This document shows positions 36,217 to 45,372 of a stretch of 64,000 nucleotides of DNA, piece after piece; positions within the stretch are counted from its first letter, which is position 1; each line of letters starts with the position of its first letter. A program made the position numbers and the translations under genes. The notes under the pieces were generated by a model that was not told the origin of the DNA, searched no databases, and was given only the letters and a program-made list of their open reading frames with translations. Origin of the DNA: Flavobacterium praedii (GTDB taxonomy: Bacteria > Bacteroidota > Bacteroidia > Flavobacteriales > Flavobacteriaceae); contig NZ_CP113948.1 in the NCBI RefSeq assembly GCF_026810365.1, positions 4,104,458-4,168,457 on the forward strand. The letters run 5' to 3'.

Positions 36217-37115
36217 TACCCTTCTATTAATTTTATTATTCTATTGAAGTCTTCTTCTGAATGAAAAGGAATGGTGATTTTTCCTTTGCCATTTCCAGCT
36301 ACTTTCACATCAATTTTTGCTCCAAAATACTTATTAAAAGTACTTACGTCTTCGTCATTTATTTCAAAAGAAGATGTTTTTGTTGGAGTTAAAGGTTTTG
36401 GTTTTAAACTTTCGTGGTAGTTTTTTACCAAAGTCTCTGTTTCTCTAACCGAAAGATTCTGACTTACAATTTTTTGATAAATATCCGTTTGGACATCATG
36501 ATCATCAATGTTAATGATGGCACGACCGTGGCCCATGCTTATAAAACCGTCACGAATTCCAGTCTGAATGATAGGGTCTAATTTTAAAAGTCTTAAATAA
36601 TTAGCAATGGTTGAACGTTTTTTACCCACTCTTTCACTCATTTGCTCTTGTGTCAATTGAATTTCGTCAATTAATCGTTGGTATGAAAGTGCAATCTCGA
36701 TTGGGTCTAAGTCGTGACGTTGAATATTTTCAACTAAGGCCATTATAAGAGACTCATTATCGTTTGCAATACGAATGTAAGCTGGGACAGTAGTAAGTCC
36801 AATTAAAGTTGAAGCACGCAAACGACGCTCTCCAGAAATTAATTGGTATTTATTAAAGTCTAATTTACGAACCGTAATAGGTTGTATAACACCTAATTCC
36901 TTGATAGAAGTGGCTAATTCGCGTAATGAATCTTCGTTGAAATTACTTCGGGGCTGAAATGGATTTATTTCTATAGCATCAATTTCAAGCTCTATAATAT
37001 TCCCCACCACTTTATCTGCATTTTTATCTTCTACCGATTGAATATCGTTTTCAGGGTCTTTTAATAATGCAGATAAACCTCTACCTAAGGCTTGTTTTTT
37101 TATTGCTTTTGACAT
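36216..37115 (-). CDS. parB: Chromosome partitioning protein ParB
   Basis: A 299-residue protein. N-terminal ALGRGLSALL, the CTP-binding/ParB box IEINPFQPRSNFNE and ISGERRLRAS, then ALVENIQRHDLDPIEIA, and an HTH DNA-binding part (MSERVGKKRSTIANYLRLLKL, GHGRAI). ParB binds parS near the origin and loads SMC. It overlaps the DUF5683 gene by one base and follows parA by four bases. No parS site was recognised in this window. Confidence 0.95.
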   Translation of the reverse strand: MSKAIKKQALGRGLSALLKDPENDIQSVEDKNADKVVGNIIELEIDAIEINPFQPRSNFNEDSLRELATSIKELGVIQPITVRKLDFNKYQLISGERRLRASTLIGLTTVPAYIRIANDNESLIMALVENIQRHDLDPIEIALSYQRLIDEIQLTQEQMSERVGKKRSTIANYLRLLKLDPIIQTGIRDGFISMGHGRAIINIDDHDVQTDIYQKIVSQNLSVRETETLVKNYHESLKPKPLTPTKTSSFEINDEDVSTFNKYFGAKIDVKVAGNGKGKITIPFHSEEDFNRIIKLIEG

Positions 37116-37119
37116 ACAA

Positions 37120-37887
37120 CTATTTACTATTTTTCTTTATAATTTCTTGAGCTAAATGAATATAATTTACTGCTCCTTTGCTGGTGGCATCATAGTTGAT
37201 AATGCTTTCCCCAAAACTAGGAGCTTCGCTCAATTTTACATTTCTTTGAATTACTGTTTCAAAAACCATATCATTAAAATGTTTTTGAACTTCTTCCACC
37301 ACTTGGTTTGATAAACGCAATCTGGAATCAAACATTGTCAATAATAATCCTTCAATGTCTAAATCTGGATTGTGAATTTTTTGAATACTTTTTATGGTAT
37401 TTAATAATTTACCCAAACCTTCTAATGCAAAATATTCACATTGAATAGGAATTACTACTGAATCGGCAGCTGTTAAAGCATTCAACGTTAAAAGTCCAAG
37501 AGATGGTGCGCAATCAATCAAGATATAATCGTATTGATCTTTGATGCTCTCTAATGCTTTTTTAAGCATATATTCTCTGTTTTCTTTGTCGACCAATTCG
37601 ATTTCTATCGCAACAAGATCAATATGTGCAGGAATTACATCAACATTTGGAGAAGAACATTTTACAATAGCCTCCAATGGAGTATGGCTATGCTCGAGAA
37701 TTTGATAGGTTCCAATTTCAACTGTTTCAACATCAATTCCCAATCCTGAAGTTGCATTTGCTTGAGGATCAGCGTCTATTAGTAATACCTTTTTTTCTAA
37801 AACACCTAATGAAGCCGCTAGGTTAATAGAAGTAGTAGTCTTTCCAACTCCACCTTTCTGATTCGCAATCGCTATGATTTTGCCCAT
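37120..37887 (-). CDS. parA: Chromosome partitioning ATPase ParA (Soj-like)
   Basis: A 255-residue protein with the deviant Walker A KGGVGKTTTSINLAAS, VLLIDADPQANATSGLG (Walker A' and Mg-binding Asp), ILIDCAPSLGLLTLNAL and PIQCEYFALEGLGKL. Chromosomal Soj type with no N-terminal HTH. With ParB and parS it segregates replication origins. It is first in a minus-strand operon with parB, DUF5683 and probably dapB and lepB. dnaA lies only 3 kb away, so the origin may be close. Confidence 0.96.
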   Translation of the reverse strand: MGKIIAIANQKGGVGKTTTSINLAASLGVLEKKVLLIDADPQANATSGLGIDVETVEIGTYQILEHSHTPLEAIVKCSSPNVDVIPAHIDLVAIEIELVDKENREYMLKKALESIKDQYDYILIDCAPSLGLLTLNALTAADSVVIPIQCEYFALEGLGKLLNTIKSIQKIHNPDLDIEGLLLTMFDSRLRLSNQVVEEVQKHFNDMVFETVIQRNVKLSEAPSFGESIINYDATSKGAVNYIHLAQEIIKKNSK

Positions 37888-38038
37888 TTATTTTCTAAAT
37901 TTTGAACGGTAAAAATACAATTATTTATGGGTTTTGAAAATCTATTTTGTTAACAAAAACAAATAGTTTTCACAGTCCCCAATTTATCTTGATAATACCA
38001 TATATTATTTGTTTTTTTGGTAGTTATTATATCAAAAA

Positions 38039-38066
38039 AAAGAGAACCTTATAAAAAGTTCTCTTT
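38039..38066 (-). terminator. Terminator of the SDR gene
   Basis: AAAGAGAAC (38039-38047) pairs with GTTCTCTTT (38058-38066). Reading on the minus strand, the stem is followed by an unbroken T run. Confidence 0.8.
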
Positions 38067-38144
38067 ATTTTGATATATTTTTTTGCTGTTATTTCTGGCT
38101 ATTTTTAATAGTTGTTGATGTTAATCGGTGAATATCGCAAATGG

Positions 38145-39026
38145 TTAACCTTTTTTCTTTGCTTTAATCATCATTTCTAATTGATCCCAAAGTTCTTCTG
38201 GAATGGCTTCTAGTAAATTAAATTGTCCCGCTCCCTTCAGCCATTCGCCTCCATCGATGACAATTACCTCGCCATTTACATAGGCCGAAAAGTCTGAAAC
38301 TAAATATGCCGCTAAATTGGCTAGTTCTTGATGATCACCTACACGTTTTAAAGGTACTTTTTTGGCCATATCAAATTTTTCGGCTAGATCGCCAGGCAGT
38401 AATCTATCCCATGCGCCTTTGGTAGGGAAAGGCCCTGGTGCAATGGCATTGGTACGAATGCCGTATTTTGCCCATTCTACAGCTAGGCTTCTTGTCATGG
38501 CAAGAACACCTGCTTTGGCTGTAGCACTTGGAACAACATATGCAGAGCCTGTCCAAGCATAAGTGGTGACGATATTCAAAACGGATGCTGATGTTTGCTT
38601 GGTATCTATCCAATGTTTGCCAAAAGCAAGGGTACAGTTTTTGGATCCTTTTAAAACAATATCAATTACAGTGTCAAAAGCATTTGCTGATAAGCGCTCT
38701 GTTGGTGAAATAAAATTTCCTGCAGCATTATTCAATAAAACATCAACCTTACCAAAGGCTTTTAGCACTTCTTGTAGCATGTTTTCTACTTCTGTATAAT
38801 GACGAACATCACACTGAAGTGGAAGGCAAGTTCCTCCTGTTTCGGCTTCTAATTCTTGCGCAGTGCTTTTTAGTTTCTCTAAATCTCGAGAGGTTATAGC
38901 AACTTGTGCTCCTAACTCTAAGAAATATTTGGTCATCGCTTTTCCTAATCCACTTCCGCCTCCTGTAACTACAATTACTTTGCCTTTTAACGCATCGTCT
39001 CTTAACATTTTGTCCGTATAACTCAT
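38145..39026 (-). CDS. SDR oxidoreductase, 2,4-dienoyl-CoA reductase-like
   Basis: A 293-residue short-chain dehydrogenase. Nucleotide motif VVTGGGSGLGKAMTKYFLELG; ITSRDLEKLKS with Arg suggesting NADPH; LLNNAAGNFISPTERLSANAF, the form seen in 2,4-dienoyl-CoA reductases. The usual YxxxK is replaced: the region reads SAYVVPSATAKAGVLAMTRS, where Ser stands four before Lys, as in DECR enzymes. It is likely used in oxidation of unsaturated fatty acids. It is monocistronic, with a terminator downstream and structured repeat copy B upstream. Confidence 0.85.
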   Translation of the reverse strand: MSYTDKMLRDDALKGKVIVVTGGGSGLGKAMTKYFLELGAQVAITSRDLEKLKSTAQELEAETGGTCLPLQCDVRHYTEVENMLQEVLKAFGKVDVLLNNAAGNFISPTERLSANAFDTVIDIVLKGSKNCTLAFGKHWIDTKQTSASVLNIVTTYAWTGSAYVVPSATAKAGVLAMTRSLAVEWAKYGIRTNAIAPGPFPTKGAWDRLLPGDLAEKFDMAKKVPLKRVGDHQELANLAAYLVSDFSAYVNGEVIVIDGGEWLKGAGQFNLLEAIPEELWDQLEMMIKAKKKG

Positions 39027-39245
39027 AATTTATTTTTTTTGGATTGTAAATATATTTAAAAAATAATATGCATGCATAATAAAATAAATTTTTATTCCAT
39101 TCGTTTAGAGTATTTCTGTTGTCGCTTTTCTGTTTAAAAGGTAATCGATGAATGTAGTTGTACTCGTTCTCGATATTTTGTAATAATTTTTATCGTAAAT
39201 CTTTGTTCAATTCGGATAGATGAAAGCTTAACGTGATGATCTTTT

Positions 39246-39357
39246 GCGTGAGGGGTAGGAGCTAGTTACCTTGTAACGTGGATGACCCGACCGCATAAGA
39301 GAAAGGGGCTGAATGAGCGGTATGAAAAGTTAGCCCCTTTTTTTTATGTGGTCACGC
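39246..39357 (+). ncRNA. Structured repeat element, copy B (candidate RNA)
   Basis: Outer stem GCGTG (39246-39250) with CACGC (39353-39357). Hairpin 1: GTTAC-CTT-GTAAC (39265-39277), which differs from GCTAC/GTAGC of copies A and C by paired changes. Hairpin 2: CCGCATAA (39291-39298) with TTATGTGG (39344-39351), continued by AAAGGGGCT (39302-39310) with AGCCCCTTT (39332-39340). The words GAGGGG-AGGAGC and CCGAC match copy A. Confidence 0.7.
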
Positions 39358-39381
39358 TCAAATGAAAGTGGTTTAAGAAAC

Positions 39382-39413
39382 AAATCCTGTAAAAATAATT
39401 ATTTACAGGATTT
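39382..39413 (-). terminator. Terminator of the small membrane protein gene
   Basis: AAATCCTGTAAA (39382-39393) pairs perfectly with TTTACAGGATTT (39402-39413), 9 bases after the stop codon on the minus strand. Confidence 0.75.
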
Positions 39414-39421
39414 AGAGTGTA

Positions 39422-39565
39422 TTATTTAGTTTTTGCGTAAGGAACTGAATTCCATCCTTCTTTAAAGTCTTTTGTGAAATCTTTCCAGTTGTAAATACCA
39501 TCAATGATTAAAAATGTAAAAAAGCCTAAGGCTATCATTTTGAAATCTCTTTTCGTAAAATTCAT
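39422..39565 (-). CDS. Small single-pass membrane protein
   Basis: A 47-residue protein starting at the ATG at 39565 (MNFTKRDFKMIALGFFTFLIIDGIYNWKDF). One hydrophobic segment at about 11-26 is preceded by basic residues and followed by a polar tail. An A-rich leader and a terminator directly after the stop support a real gene. Short proteins of this form are common in flavobacteria; the function is unknown. Confidence 0.6.
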   Translation of the reverse strand: MNFTKRDFKMIALGFFTFLIIDGIYNWKDFTKDFKEGWNSVPYAKTK

Positions 39566-39630
39566 TTTATTTGTTTTTGGTTGAATAGCGAAACAAATAT
39601 AAGAAAAATACATTGGTATATTTGTTTGCT

Positions 39631-40353
39631 TTACATTTTATGAATGATAAAAATTGTAGGGCGTTTGTGTAAATCGACAGTTTCTTTTTTCCAGGCTGAA
39701 ATTTTCTTTGTTTTGATGTATTCAGTTGGTAAAGTAATATCGGTAGCAATACATAAATAGGTGTCGGGGTGCAATGTCAAAATTAAATCTTCGAGCAGTT
39801 TGTTATTGCGGTACGGTGTTTCGATGAAAATCTGAGACTGGTTTTTTTCAAAAGATATGCGTTCTAGGCTTTTGAAACTGGCTTTTTTTTCGTCTTTTTC
39901 AATGGGTAAATAACCATGAAAAGTAAAACTTTGACCGTTCATACCAGAAGCCATCATTGCCAAAAGAATAGAGGATGGGCCAACAAGAGGTACAACCTGA
40001 ATGCCTTTGTCGTGGGCCAATTTTACGATTACAGCACCAGGATCGGCTACTCCAGGGCAACCAGCTTCGCTCATAAGTCCCATATTTTTGCCTTCCAAAA
40101 GTGGTTTGATGAACTCTTGGTGGTCTTTGGTTTCGGTGTATTTATTGAGAACGAATAGCTTTAATTCGGATTGTTTTTTGTCGGGATTGGTTAGTTTGAT
40201 AGACTTTCGAGCTGTTTTGTCATTTTCAACTACGTAATAATCAATTAATTCAACACATCTTTTAATGGTTTGAGGTAATACATCCATAGGGTCGCAATCG
40301 CCCATAGTGGTTGGAATTAAGTATAGTTTGCCAAGAAGCGGTGCTGATTTCAT
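39631..40353 (-). CDS. RsmI-like SAM-dependent methyltransferase
   Basis: A 240-residue tetrapyrrole-methylase-fold protein. Motifs: GKLYLIPTTMGD at the N-terminus, NMGLMSEAGCPGVADPGAVIV, VPLVGPSSILLAMMASGMNG, and FIETPYRNNKLLEDL. These resemble RsmI, the 16S rRNA C1402 2'-O-methylase, but the N-terminal loop differs and there is no C-terminal RsmI extension, so it is probably the Bacteroidota paralogue with an unknown substrate. The neighbours phosphatase and dnaA are a conserved order in this group. Confidence 0.82.
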   Translation of the reverse strand: MKSAPLLGKLYLIPTTMGDCDPMDVLPQTIKRCVELIDYYVVENDKTARKSIKLTNPDKKQSELKLFVLNKYTETKDHQEFIKPLLEGKNMGLMSEAGCPGVADPGAVIVKLAHDKGIQVVPLVGPSSILLAMMASGMNGQSFTFHGYLPIEKDEKKASFKSLERISFEKNQSQIFIETPYRNNKLLEDLILTLHPDTYLCIATDITLPTEYIKTKKISAWKKETVDLHKRPTIFIIHKM

Positions 40354-40456
40354 TTGGATTGTTTTCGCTTTTTAAGAATAAGTTGCTTTATTTGACTTCT
40401 GTCAATGGTCTTGGAGGGGAAAGTTCCAGTTTGAAACAAAGTTATAAAAAACTTTT

Positions 40457-40933
40457 TTAGTTTTCTCCTGAATGTTTGGTAATCAACCTTTGGGCAATTA
40501 CTTCGCAAGCCTCATCGAGCATTTCATAAACCATGTCAAAACCGTTTGCTAAACCATAGTAAGGGTCTGGAACATCTACGTTTTCATTTGGAAAAATAGC
40601 GTCCAAGATGAGTTTTACTTTATGTTTTTGGATTTCATTCTGAGCGAGGTGAATTACATCATTGTAATTGTTATTGTCCATTACAAAAATATAGTCAAAA
40701 GCTTCAAAATCTGTTTTTTGGAATTGTCTTCCTCTTTGATTAGAAATGTTTAAGCCGTTTTTTTTGGCGGTGGCTACAGAACGATTGTCTGGAGCACGAC
40801 CAACATGCCAAGAACCTGTTCCTGCTGAATCTACAAGGAATTTATCAATAGGAAGTTTGGAGGCTAATATGCCTTCGGCCAATGGCGAACGGCAGATATT
40901 GCCCAGGCAAACCATTAAAATTTTAACAGGCAT
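40457..40933 (-). CDS. Low-molecular-weight protein tyrosine phosphatase
   Basis: A 158-residue protein. The active-site P-loop is VCLGNICRSPLAEG (CX5R) near residues 8-16, and the general-acid Asp is in NVDVPDPYYG. FVMDNNNYNDV is also typical. It removes phosphate from tyrosine (or arginine) residues, often linked to exopolysaccharide control. No partner kinase is nearby. It starts 7 bases after dnaA stops, so the two are co-transcribed. Confidence 0.93.
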   Translation of the reverse strand: MPVKILMVCLGNICRSPLAEGILASKLPIDKFLVDSAGTGSWHVGRAPDNRSVATAKKNGLNISNQRGRQFQKTDFEAFDYIFVMDNNNYNDVIHLAQNEIQKHKVKLILDAIFPNENVDVPDPYYGLANGFDMVYEMLDEACEVIAQRLITKHSGEN

Positions 40934-40940
40934 ACTGCTT

Positions 40941-42368
40941 TTATAGCGTTAATTTTGAATTGATATCTTCGACGTATTTTTTGAATTGTTTGTCGGTTGC
41001 CACTAAATTGTCAACAGTTTTACAAGCGTGAAGTACCGTAGCGTGATCTCGATCTCCTATTTGGGATCCGATATTTGCTAGTGAAGCTTTGGTGAATTTT
41101 TTAGCAAAAAACATAGCCAATTGTCTGGCTTGTACTACGTGTCTTTTTCTTGTTTTGGATTGTAAGGTTTCCAAGTCCAATTGGAAATAATCCGATACAA
41201 TTTTTTGAATGTAATCGATTGATATTTCTCTCTTTACATTTTTAACAAATTTTTCTACGACACTTTTGGCTAGTTCAATTGTTACTTCTTTTTTGTTGAA
41301 AGAAGATTGTGCAATCAAGGAGATAATTGCTCCTTCTAGTTCCCGAACATTTGATTTGATGTTGCGTGCTACGTATTCGATTATCTCGTTTGGAATTTCA
41401 ACTCCATCACGATACAATATGTTTTTTAAGATAGAAATTCTCGTTTCATAATCCGGTTGGTGTAACTCAGCAGATAATCCCCATTTGAAACGGGACAATA
41501 AGCGTTGTTCGATGTCTTGCATGTCTACAGGCGCCTTGTCCGAAGTCAAGATAACTTGTTTTCCGTTTTGGTGTAAATAATTGAAAATATGGAAAAATAC
41601 ATCTTGTGTTCCTGATTTTCCAGAAAGAAATTGAACGTCATCAATGATTAAAACATCGATTAATTGGTAGAAATGAATAAAATCATTTCTGTTATTTTTC
41701 TTAACGGAATCAATATATTGTTGGGTAAATATTTCGGCTGAAATATATAAAACGGTTTTCTCTGGGTATTTGTCTTTGATTTCAACACCAATAGCGTGTG
41801 CTAAGTGTGTTTTTCCTAATCCAACACCACCAAAAATTAACAATGGATTGAAAGAGGTTCCTCCAGGCTTATTAGCTACAGCCATACCTGCAGAACGCGC
41901 CAATCTATTAGAATCTCCTTCTAAAAAATTGTCAAAACTATAATTAGGGTTTAGTTGAGATTCGATTTTTAAATTACGAATTCCAGGGATTACAAACGGG
42001 TTTTTTAATTCTGGGTTTAAATTTTTGAAAGGAGCATCTACTTCTTGCGCTTTCATAGGAGCTCTATTGGCACTTGGCAACTGTTCTGTAAATGGTTGTT
42101 TGTTGCCATAAGTGTTCTCCATTTTGATTTTATAGAGTAACTTTGCATTTTTACCAAGTTCTTTGGTTAGGGCAACTTTTAATAATTTCACATAGTGTTC
42201 TTCTAACCATTCGTAGAAAAATTTGCTAGGTACTTGTATATATAATGCATTATCGGTAAGTTCAACTGATTTAATTGGTTCAAACCAAGTTTTATAAGCT
42301 TGATCTTGAATGTTGTCCTTTATGAAGGACAAACAGTTTTCCCATACTGATTGTGCAGTCTTGTTCAT
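40941..42368 (-). CDS. dnaA: Chromosomal replication initiator protein DnaA
   Basis: A 475-residue protein. Domain I (about 5-80: WENCLSFIKDNIQDQAYKTWF), a variable domain II, AAA+ domain III (Walker A GGVGLGKTHLAHAIG; Walker B VLIIDDVQFLSGK; sensor LLSRFKWGLSA) and DNA-binding domain IV with the signature IGDRDHATVLHACKTV. It binds DnaA boxes and opens oriC. It is followed closely by the phosphatase gene. No cluster of canonical DnaA boxes was seen in the 183-base gap upstream. Confidence 0.98.
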   Translation of the reverse strand: MNKTAQSVWENCLSFIKDNIQDQAYKTWFEPIKSVELTDNALYIQVPSKFFYEWLEEHYVKLLKVALTKELGKNAKLLYKIKMENTYGNKQPFTEQLPSANRAPMKAQEVDAPFKNLNPELKNPFVIPGIRNLKIESQLNPNYSFDNFLEGDSNRLARSAGMAVANKPGGTSFNPLLIFGGVGLGKTHLAHAIGVEIKDKYPEKTVLYISAEIFTQQYIDSVKKNNRNDFIHFYQLIDVLIIDDVQFLSGKSGTQDVFFHIFNYLHQNGKQVILTSDKAPVDMQDIEQRLLSRFKWGLSAELHQPDYETRISILKNILYRDGVEIPNEIIEYVARNIKSNVRELEGAIISLIAQSSFNKKEVTIELAKSVVEKFVKNVKREISIDYIQKIVSDYFQLDLETLQSKTRKRHVVQARQLAMFFAKKFTKASLANIGSQIGDRDHATVLHACKTVDNLVATDKQFKKYVEDINSKLTL

Positions 42369-42551
42369 ATATCTAGTTAAATTATTTTATTGTAGTGCTT
42401 TTTTTCTTGCAAAAAGAATGTGAAAATTATTCTTTTTTCGGGATAACAAATATGTGAACAATTATCTGTAAAAAAAAATAAAATAGGCTATAATTTTCAA
42501 AAATTTTGTTGTAAGGCACTTTTTGAAATTTAAATTTTTAATTCATAATTA

Positions 42552-42956
42552 ATGAAAGATCATCAAATTCAAGTTCGTGTTCGCTATTCAGAAACAGACC
42601 AAATGGGCGTTGTTTATCACGGAAATTACATTCCCTATTTTGAGATAGGAAGAGTCGAATGGCTTAGAAACAAAGGGATTTCATATAAAAAAATGGAAGA
42701 AAGTGGTATTGCATTACCTATTGTTAATATGAATATCAATTATAAAAAATCAGCTAGGTATGATGAATTATTAACGGTGCATACTGTTTTCAAAAGTCAG
42801 ACGTCCGTAAAGATTGAATTTGATTGTGCAATTTACAATGAAGCAAAGGAGTTATTAACAACTGCTCAATTTTTGTTGGTTTTTGTATCCTTAAAAACAG
42901 GTAAACCGATTGCTCCTCCAGATTACATTTTAGAACTACTAAAAACTTTTGAATAA
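42552..42956 (+). CDS. Acyl-CoA thioesterase, 4HBT hotdog fold
   Basis: A 134-residue protein. The 4-hydroxybenzoyl-CoA thioesterase / YbgC signature is VRYSETDQMGVVYHGNYIPYFEIGR with the catalytic Asp. It hydrolyses acyl-CoA thioesters; the chain length is unknown. It is expressed divergently from dnaA. Confidence 0.92.
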   Translation: MKDHQIQVRVRYSETDQMGVVYHGNYIPYFEIGRVEWLRNKGISYKKMEESGIALPIVNMNINYKKSARYDELLTVHTVFKSQTSVKIEFDCAIYNEAKELLTTAQFLLVFVSLKTGKPIAPPDYILELLKTFE

Positions 42957-42986
42957 TTATCAAAAGGAGCTCTTTTTAGTGAGAAT

Positions 42987-43616
42987 TTATAGTTTTATTA
43001 TGTCAATTTCAAACAATGAATTAAAAGTGTCGAATACCATTTCGGCATTTTTTTTTCTGGTTTTTATTACAAATTTGCCTATTGGTAAATTGGTTTCTTC
43101 ATTTATTTCCATTTCTTGAGATACAATGTCCAATTTTTTTTCTTTGATCACTCGCATCACTTTATTCATATTTTTATAATCAAATGAAATTTGAAAAGGA
43201 ATGTCAATTGTTTTTTCGATGATTTTACAAGATTCTAAAGTGAGTTGTGCAGAAGTTTTGTAAGCCGAGATTAATCCGCCTACTCCCAGTTTTATGCCAC
43301 CATAAATTCGAACCACCACGACAAGGACATTGGTTACGCCAAAGGATTGTATTTGACCGTAAATTGGGGTTCCTGCTGTATTACTGGGTTCTCCATCATC
43401 ATTGGCTCTGTATTGGATGCTTTCTGTTCCTATTTGATAGGCATAACAGTAATGAACAGCGTGTGGATGTTGTTTTCTTAAAACTTCGATAATAGGTTTT
43501 ACTTCTTCCTCCGATTCAATAGGAAAGGCGTAACCGAAGAATTTGCTGCTTTTTTCCTTGAGTAAAGATTCTTCGGAAGGATATGCAATAGTTTTGTAGG
43601 TGTCTTTAATTTCCAA
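42987..43616 (-). CDS. YigZ/IMPACT family protein
   Basis: A 209-residue protein: KSSKFFGYAFPIESEEEV, HYCYAYQIG, RANDDGEPSNTAGTPIYGQI and VVVVRIYGGIKLGVGGLISAYKTSA, which are the UPF0029/IMPACT motifs, followed by a DUF1949 ferredoxin-like C-terminal half. The family is linked to translation control but the bacterial role is not settled. The best initiator is TTG at 43616; no ATG keeps the N-terminal DTYKTIAYPSE. Confidence 0.9.
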   Translation of the reverse strand: MEIKDTYKTIAYPSEESLLKEKSSKFFGYAFPIESEEEVKPIIEVLRKQHPHAVHYCYAYQIGTESIQYRANDDGEPSNTAGTPIYGQIQSFGVTNVLVVVVRIYGGIKLGVGGLISAYKTSAQLTLESCKIIEKTIDIPFQISFDYKNMNKVMRVIKEKKLDIVSQEMEINEETNLPIGKFVIKTRKKNAEMVFDTFNSLFEIDIIKL

Positions 43617-43626
43617 AGGTATTCTT

Positions 43627-44229
43627 CTAAATTATTTTTTTATCAAACAAATCAACTACATCCTCTTTACCTACTTGTAAGTTCCAAACTGGAAGGCCAA
43701 GTTCTAATGCTGCATCGGTGTTTTCTTTTTTGTCATCTATAAATAAAGTTTGTTTGGCTTGCAATCCGTTTTGGTTCAATACGAAAGTGTAAACTTCTGG
43801 ATTGGGTTTTCTCATGCCAATTTCGAATGAAAAATATACTTTTTCAAAACATTGGTAAAAATCACTATAAAATGAAGTGCCCGATTTTTGTTCGAAAGTT
43901 TCAATATGAATGGCATCGGTGTTGCTCAATAGAAATAAACGGTACTTTTTGGCAAGCATTTGAAGGAATTCTAATCGATACAATGGAAAGTCCAGTAATA
44001 TTGCGTTCCATGCTTTTGAGATGTCCTCAATAGATGCGTTATCGGTATGTTTTTGAATTCCAAATAAAAAATCTTCTTCGGATATGGATCCAATTTCATA
44101 TTGTAAGTTCAATTGGTTTAAATCTTCATTCCACTGGGATATGCCAAGATTTTTTAAACCATCCATAGTTGCTTGTTTATCTAAGTTGATAAAGACATCT
44201 CCAAAATCAAATATTATTGCATTAATCAT
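43627..44229 (-). CDS. HAD family hydrolase
   Basis: A 200-residue protein. HAD motif I is degenerate: IIFDFGDVFIN (DxG rather than DxD at the second Asp position), as in the YihX/acid-phosphatase-like subgroup. Motif II is LLSNTDAIHIE, motif III KPNPEVY, and motif IV FIDDKKENTDAA. It is probably a phosphatase on small phosphate esters. It overlaps the end of ribD by 8 bases and precedes the YigZ gene by 10, so the three form an operon. Confidence 0.88.
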   Translation of the reverse strand: MINAIIFDFGDVFINLDKQATMDGLKNLGISQWNEDLNQLNLQYEIGSISEEDFLFGIQKHTDNASIEDISKAWNAILLDFPLYRLEFLQMLAKKYRLFLLSNTDAIHIETFEQKSGTSFYSDFYQCFEKVYFSFEIGMRKPNPEVYTFVLNQNGLQAKQTLFIDDKKENTDAALELGLPVWNLQVGKEDVVDLFDKKII

Positions 44230-45265
44230 GGTTTCTGATTATTAAAAATTCATCGGTGTCCATTGGGTGTTTTTCAGAATTTGTTTTTGATAAAAATGGG
44301 GCTCTGATTCCTTTCTCAAAAGTTGTATTTCCATAAAAAATTCGAGCTTCATCCCAAAGATTGGCATCGATAAAGGTCTGTAACGTTTGAAGTCCTCCTT
44401 CAATAATAACCGATTGTATTTGATGTTGAAACAAAACAGCAATAATTTGTGGCGCAATATTTTGTTTAAAATCGATTACCTCAAAGATAGTGTTTTCTTT
44501 GTTGATCCTATTTTTTGTCTTTGTAAATACTATAGTTTTGATTTGATTGTCAAAAACAGCATTCTCAACTGGAATACGATTATTTTGGTCCAATACCAAT
44601 CGAATGGGATTGCTTCCAAACCAATCTCTAGCATTTAGTTTGGGATTGTCATCAATAGCGGTTTGTGTTCCGACTAGAATAGCTTGTTCTTCGGTGCGCC
44701 ATTTATGAACCAATTGTCTCGAAAATTCATTGGTAATCCAAACGGGTTTTTTTTCGGCTTTTTCGAGAGGAGCTATAAATCCATCTTGACTCTCTGCCCA
44801 TTTTAAAATAATGTAAGGTCGCTTCTTTTGATGAAATGTAAAAAAGCGCTTGTTGAGTTCGTTGCATTCGTCCTCGAGTATTCCAATAGTGACATGAACG
44901 CCTGCTTCTATTAATTTTTTGATACCGTTTCCTGCTACTTTGATGTTGGGGTCTACAGTTCCAATAACCACATTTGGGATATTGTTTTGTATAATCAAAT
45001 CGCAGCAAGGAGGTGTTTTTCCAAAATGGCTACAGGGTTCCAAACTCACATAGATAGTAGCTTTTTTAAGCAACGATTTATCTTGGACCGAATTTACGGC
45101 ATTGACTTCGGCGTGAGGCTCTCCTGCTTTTTTATGCCAACCTTCGCCTATGATTTTGCCTTCATATACAATGACACTTCCAACCATAGGATTGGGGTAG
45201 GTAGTTCCTAGTCCGTTTTTGGCCAGTTGTATGCAACGGCTCATGTATTTTTCATGTATCTTCAC
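44222..45265 (-). CDS. ribD: Bifunctional riboflavin biosynthesis protein RibD
   Basis: A 347-residue protein. The deaminase domain (1-145) has YPNPMVGSVIVYEGKIIG, HAEVNAVNSV (zinc His-Ala-Glu) and EPCSHFGKTPPCCDLI (zinc Cys pair). The reductase domain (about 150-345) has RPYIILKWAESQDGFI, ILVGTQTAIDDNP and IEGGLQTLQTFI. It deaminates and then reduces the pyrimidine intermediate of riboflavin. It starts at GTG (45265); an ATG six codons on would remove part of the first helix. The partner ribH lies about 18 kb away in this window. Confidence 0.94.
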   Translation of the reverse strand: MKIHEKYMSRCIQLAKNGLGTTYPNPMVGSVIVYEGKIIGEGWHKKAGEPHAEVNAVNSVQDKSLLKKATIYVSLEPCSHFGKTPPCCDLIIQNNIPNVVIGTVDPNIKVAGNGIKKLIEAGVHVTIGILEDECNELNKRFFTFHQKKRPYIILKWAESQDGFIAPLEKAEKKPVWITNEFSRQLVHKWRTEEQAILVGTQTAIDDNPKLNARDWFGSNPIRLVLDQNNRIPVENAVFDNQIKTIVFTKTKNRINKENTIFEVIDFKQNIAPQIIAVLFQHQIQSVIIEGGLQTLQTFIDANLWDEARIFYGNTTFEKGIRAPFLSKTNSEKHPMDTDEFLIIRNHD

Positions 45266-45372
45266 TGTGCAAAAGTAGTAATTTTGGAAATAGGAATTAG
45301 TTTCAAAACTTAGGATGTTTTCCCGTTTACAATGGCTATTTTTGTGACGTTGAATAAATAATATAGTATTTT

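Larger units (their letters stand above)
39027..39421. other. Intergenic region with structured repeat copy B
   Basis: These 395 bases between the SDR start and the small membrane protein gene hold the structured element at 39246-39357 and the terminator at 39382-39413. The remainder is AT-rich and has no supported gene. Confidence 0.6.

Noticed and set aside
36216..37887. parS site near parAB
   Set aside because: No 16-base palindrome of the TGTTtCACGTGaAACA type was recognised in the window.
42369..42551. Candidate oriC between dnaA and the thioesterase gene
   Set aside because: TTATCCACA-type boxes are not clustered; only weak partial matches (GGATAACAA, TGTGAACAA) were seen.
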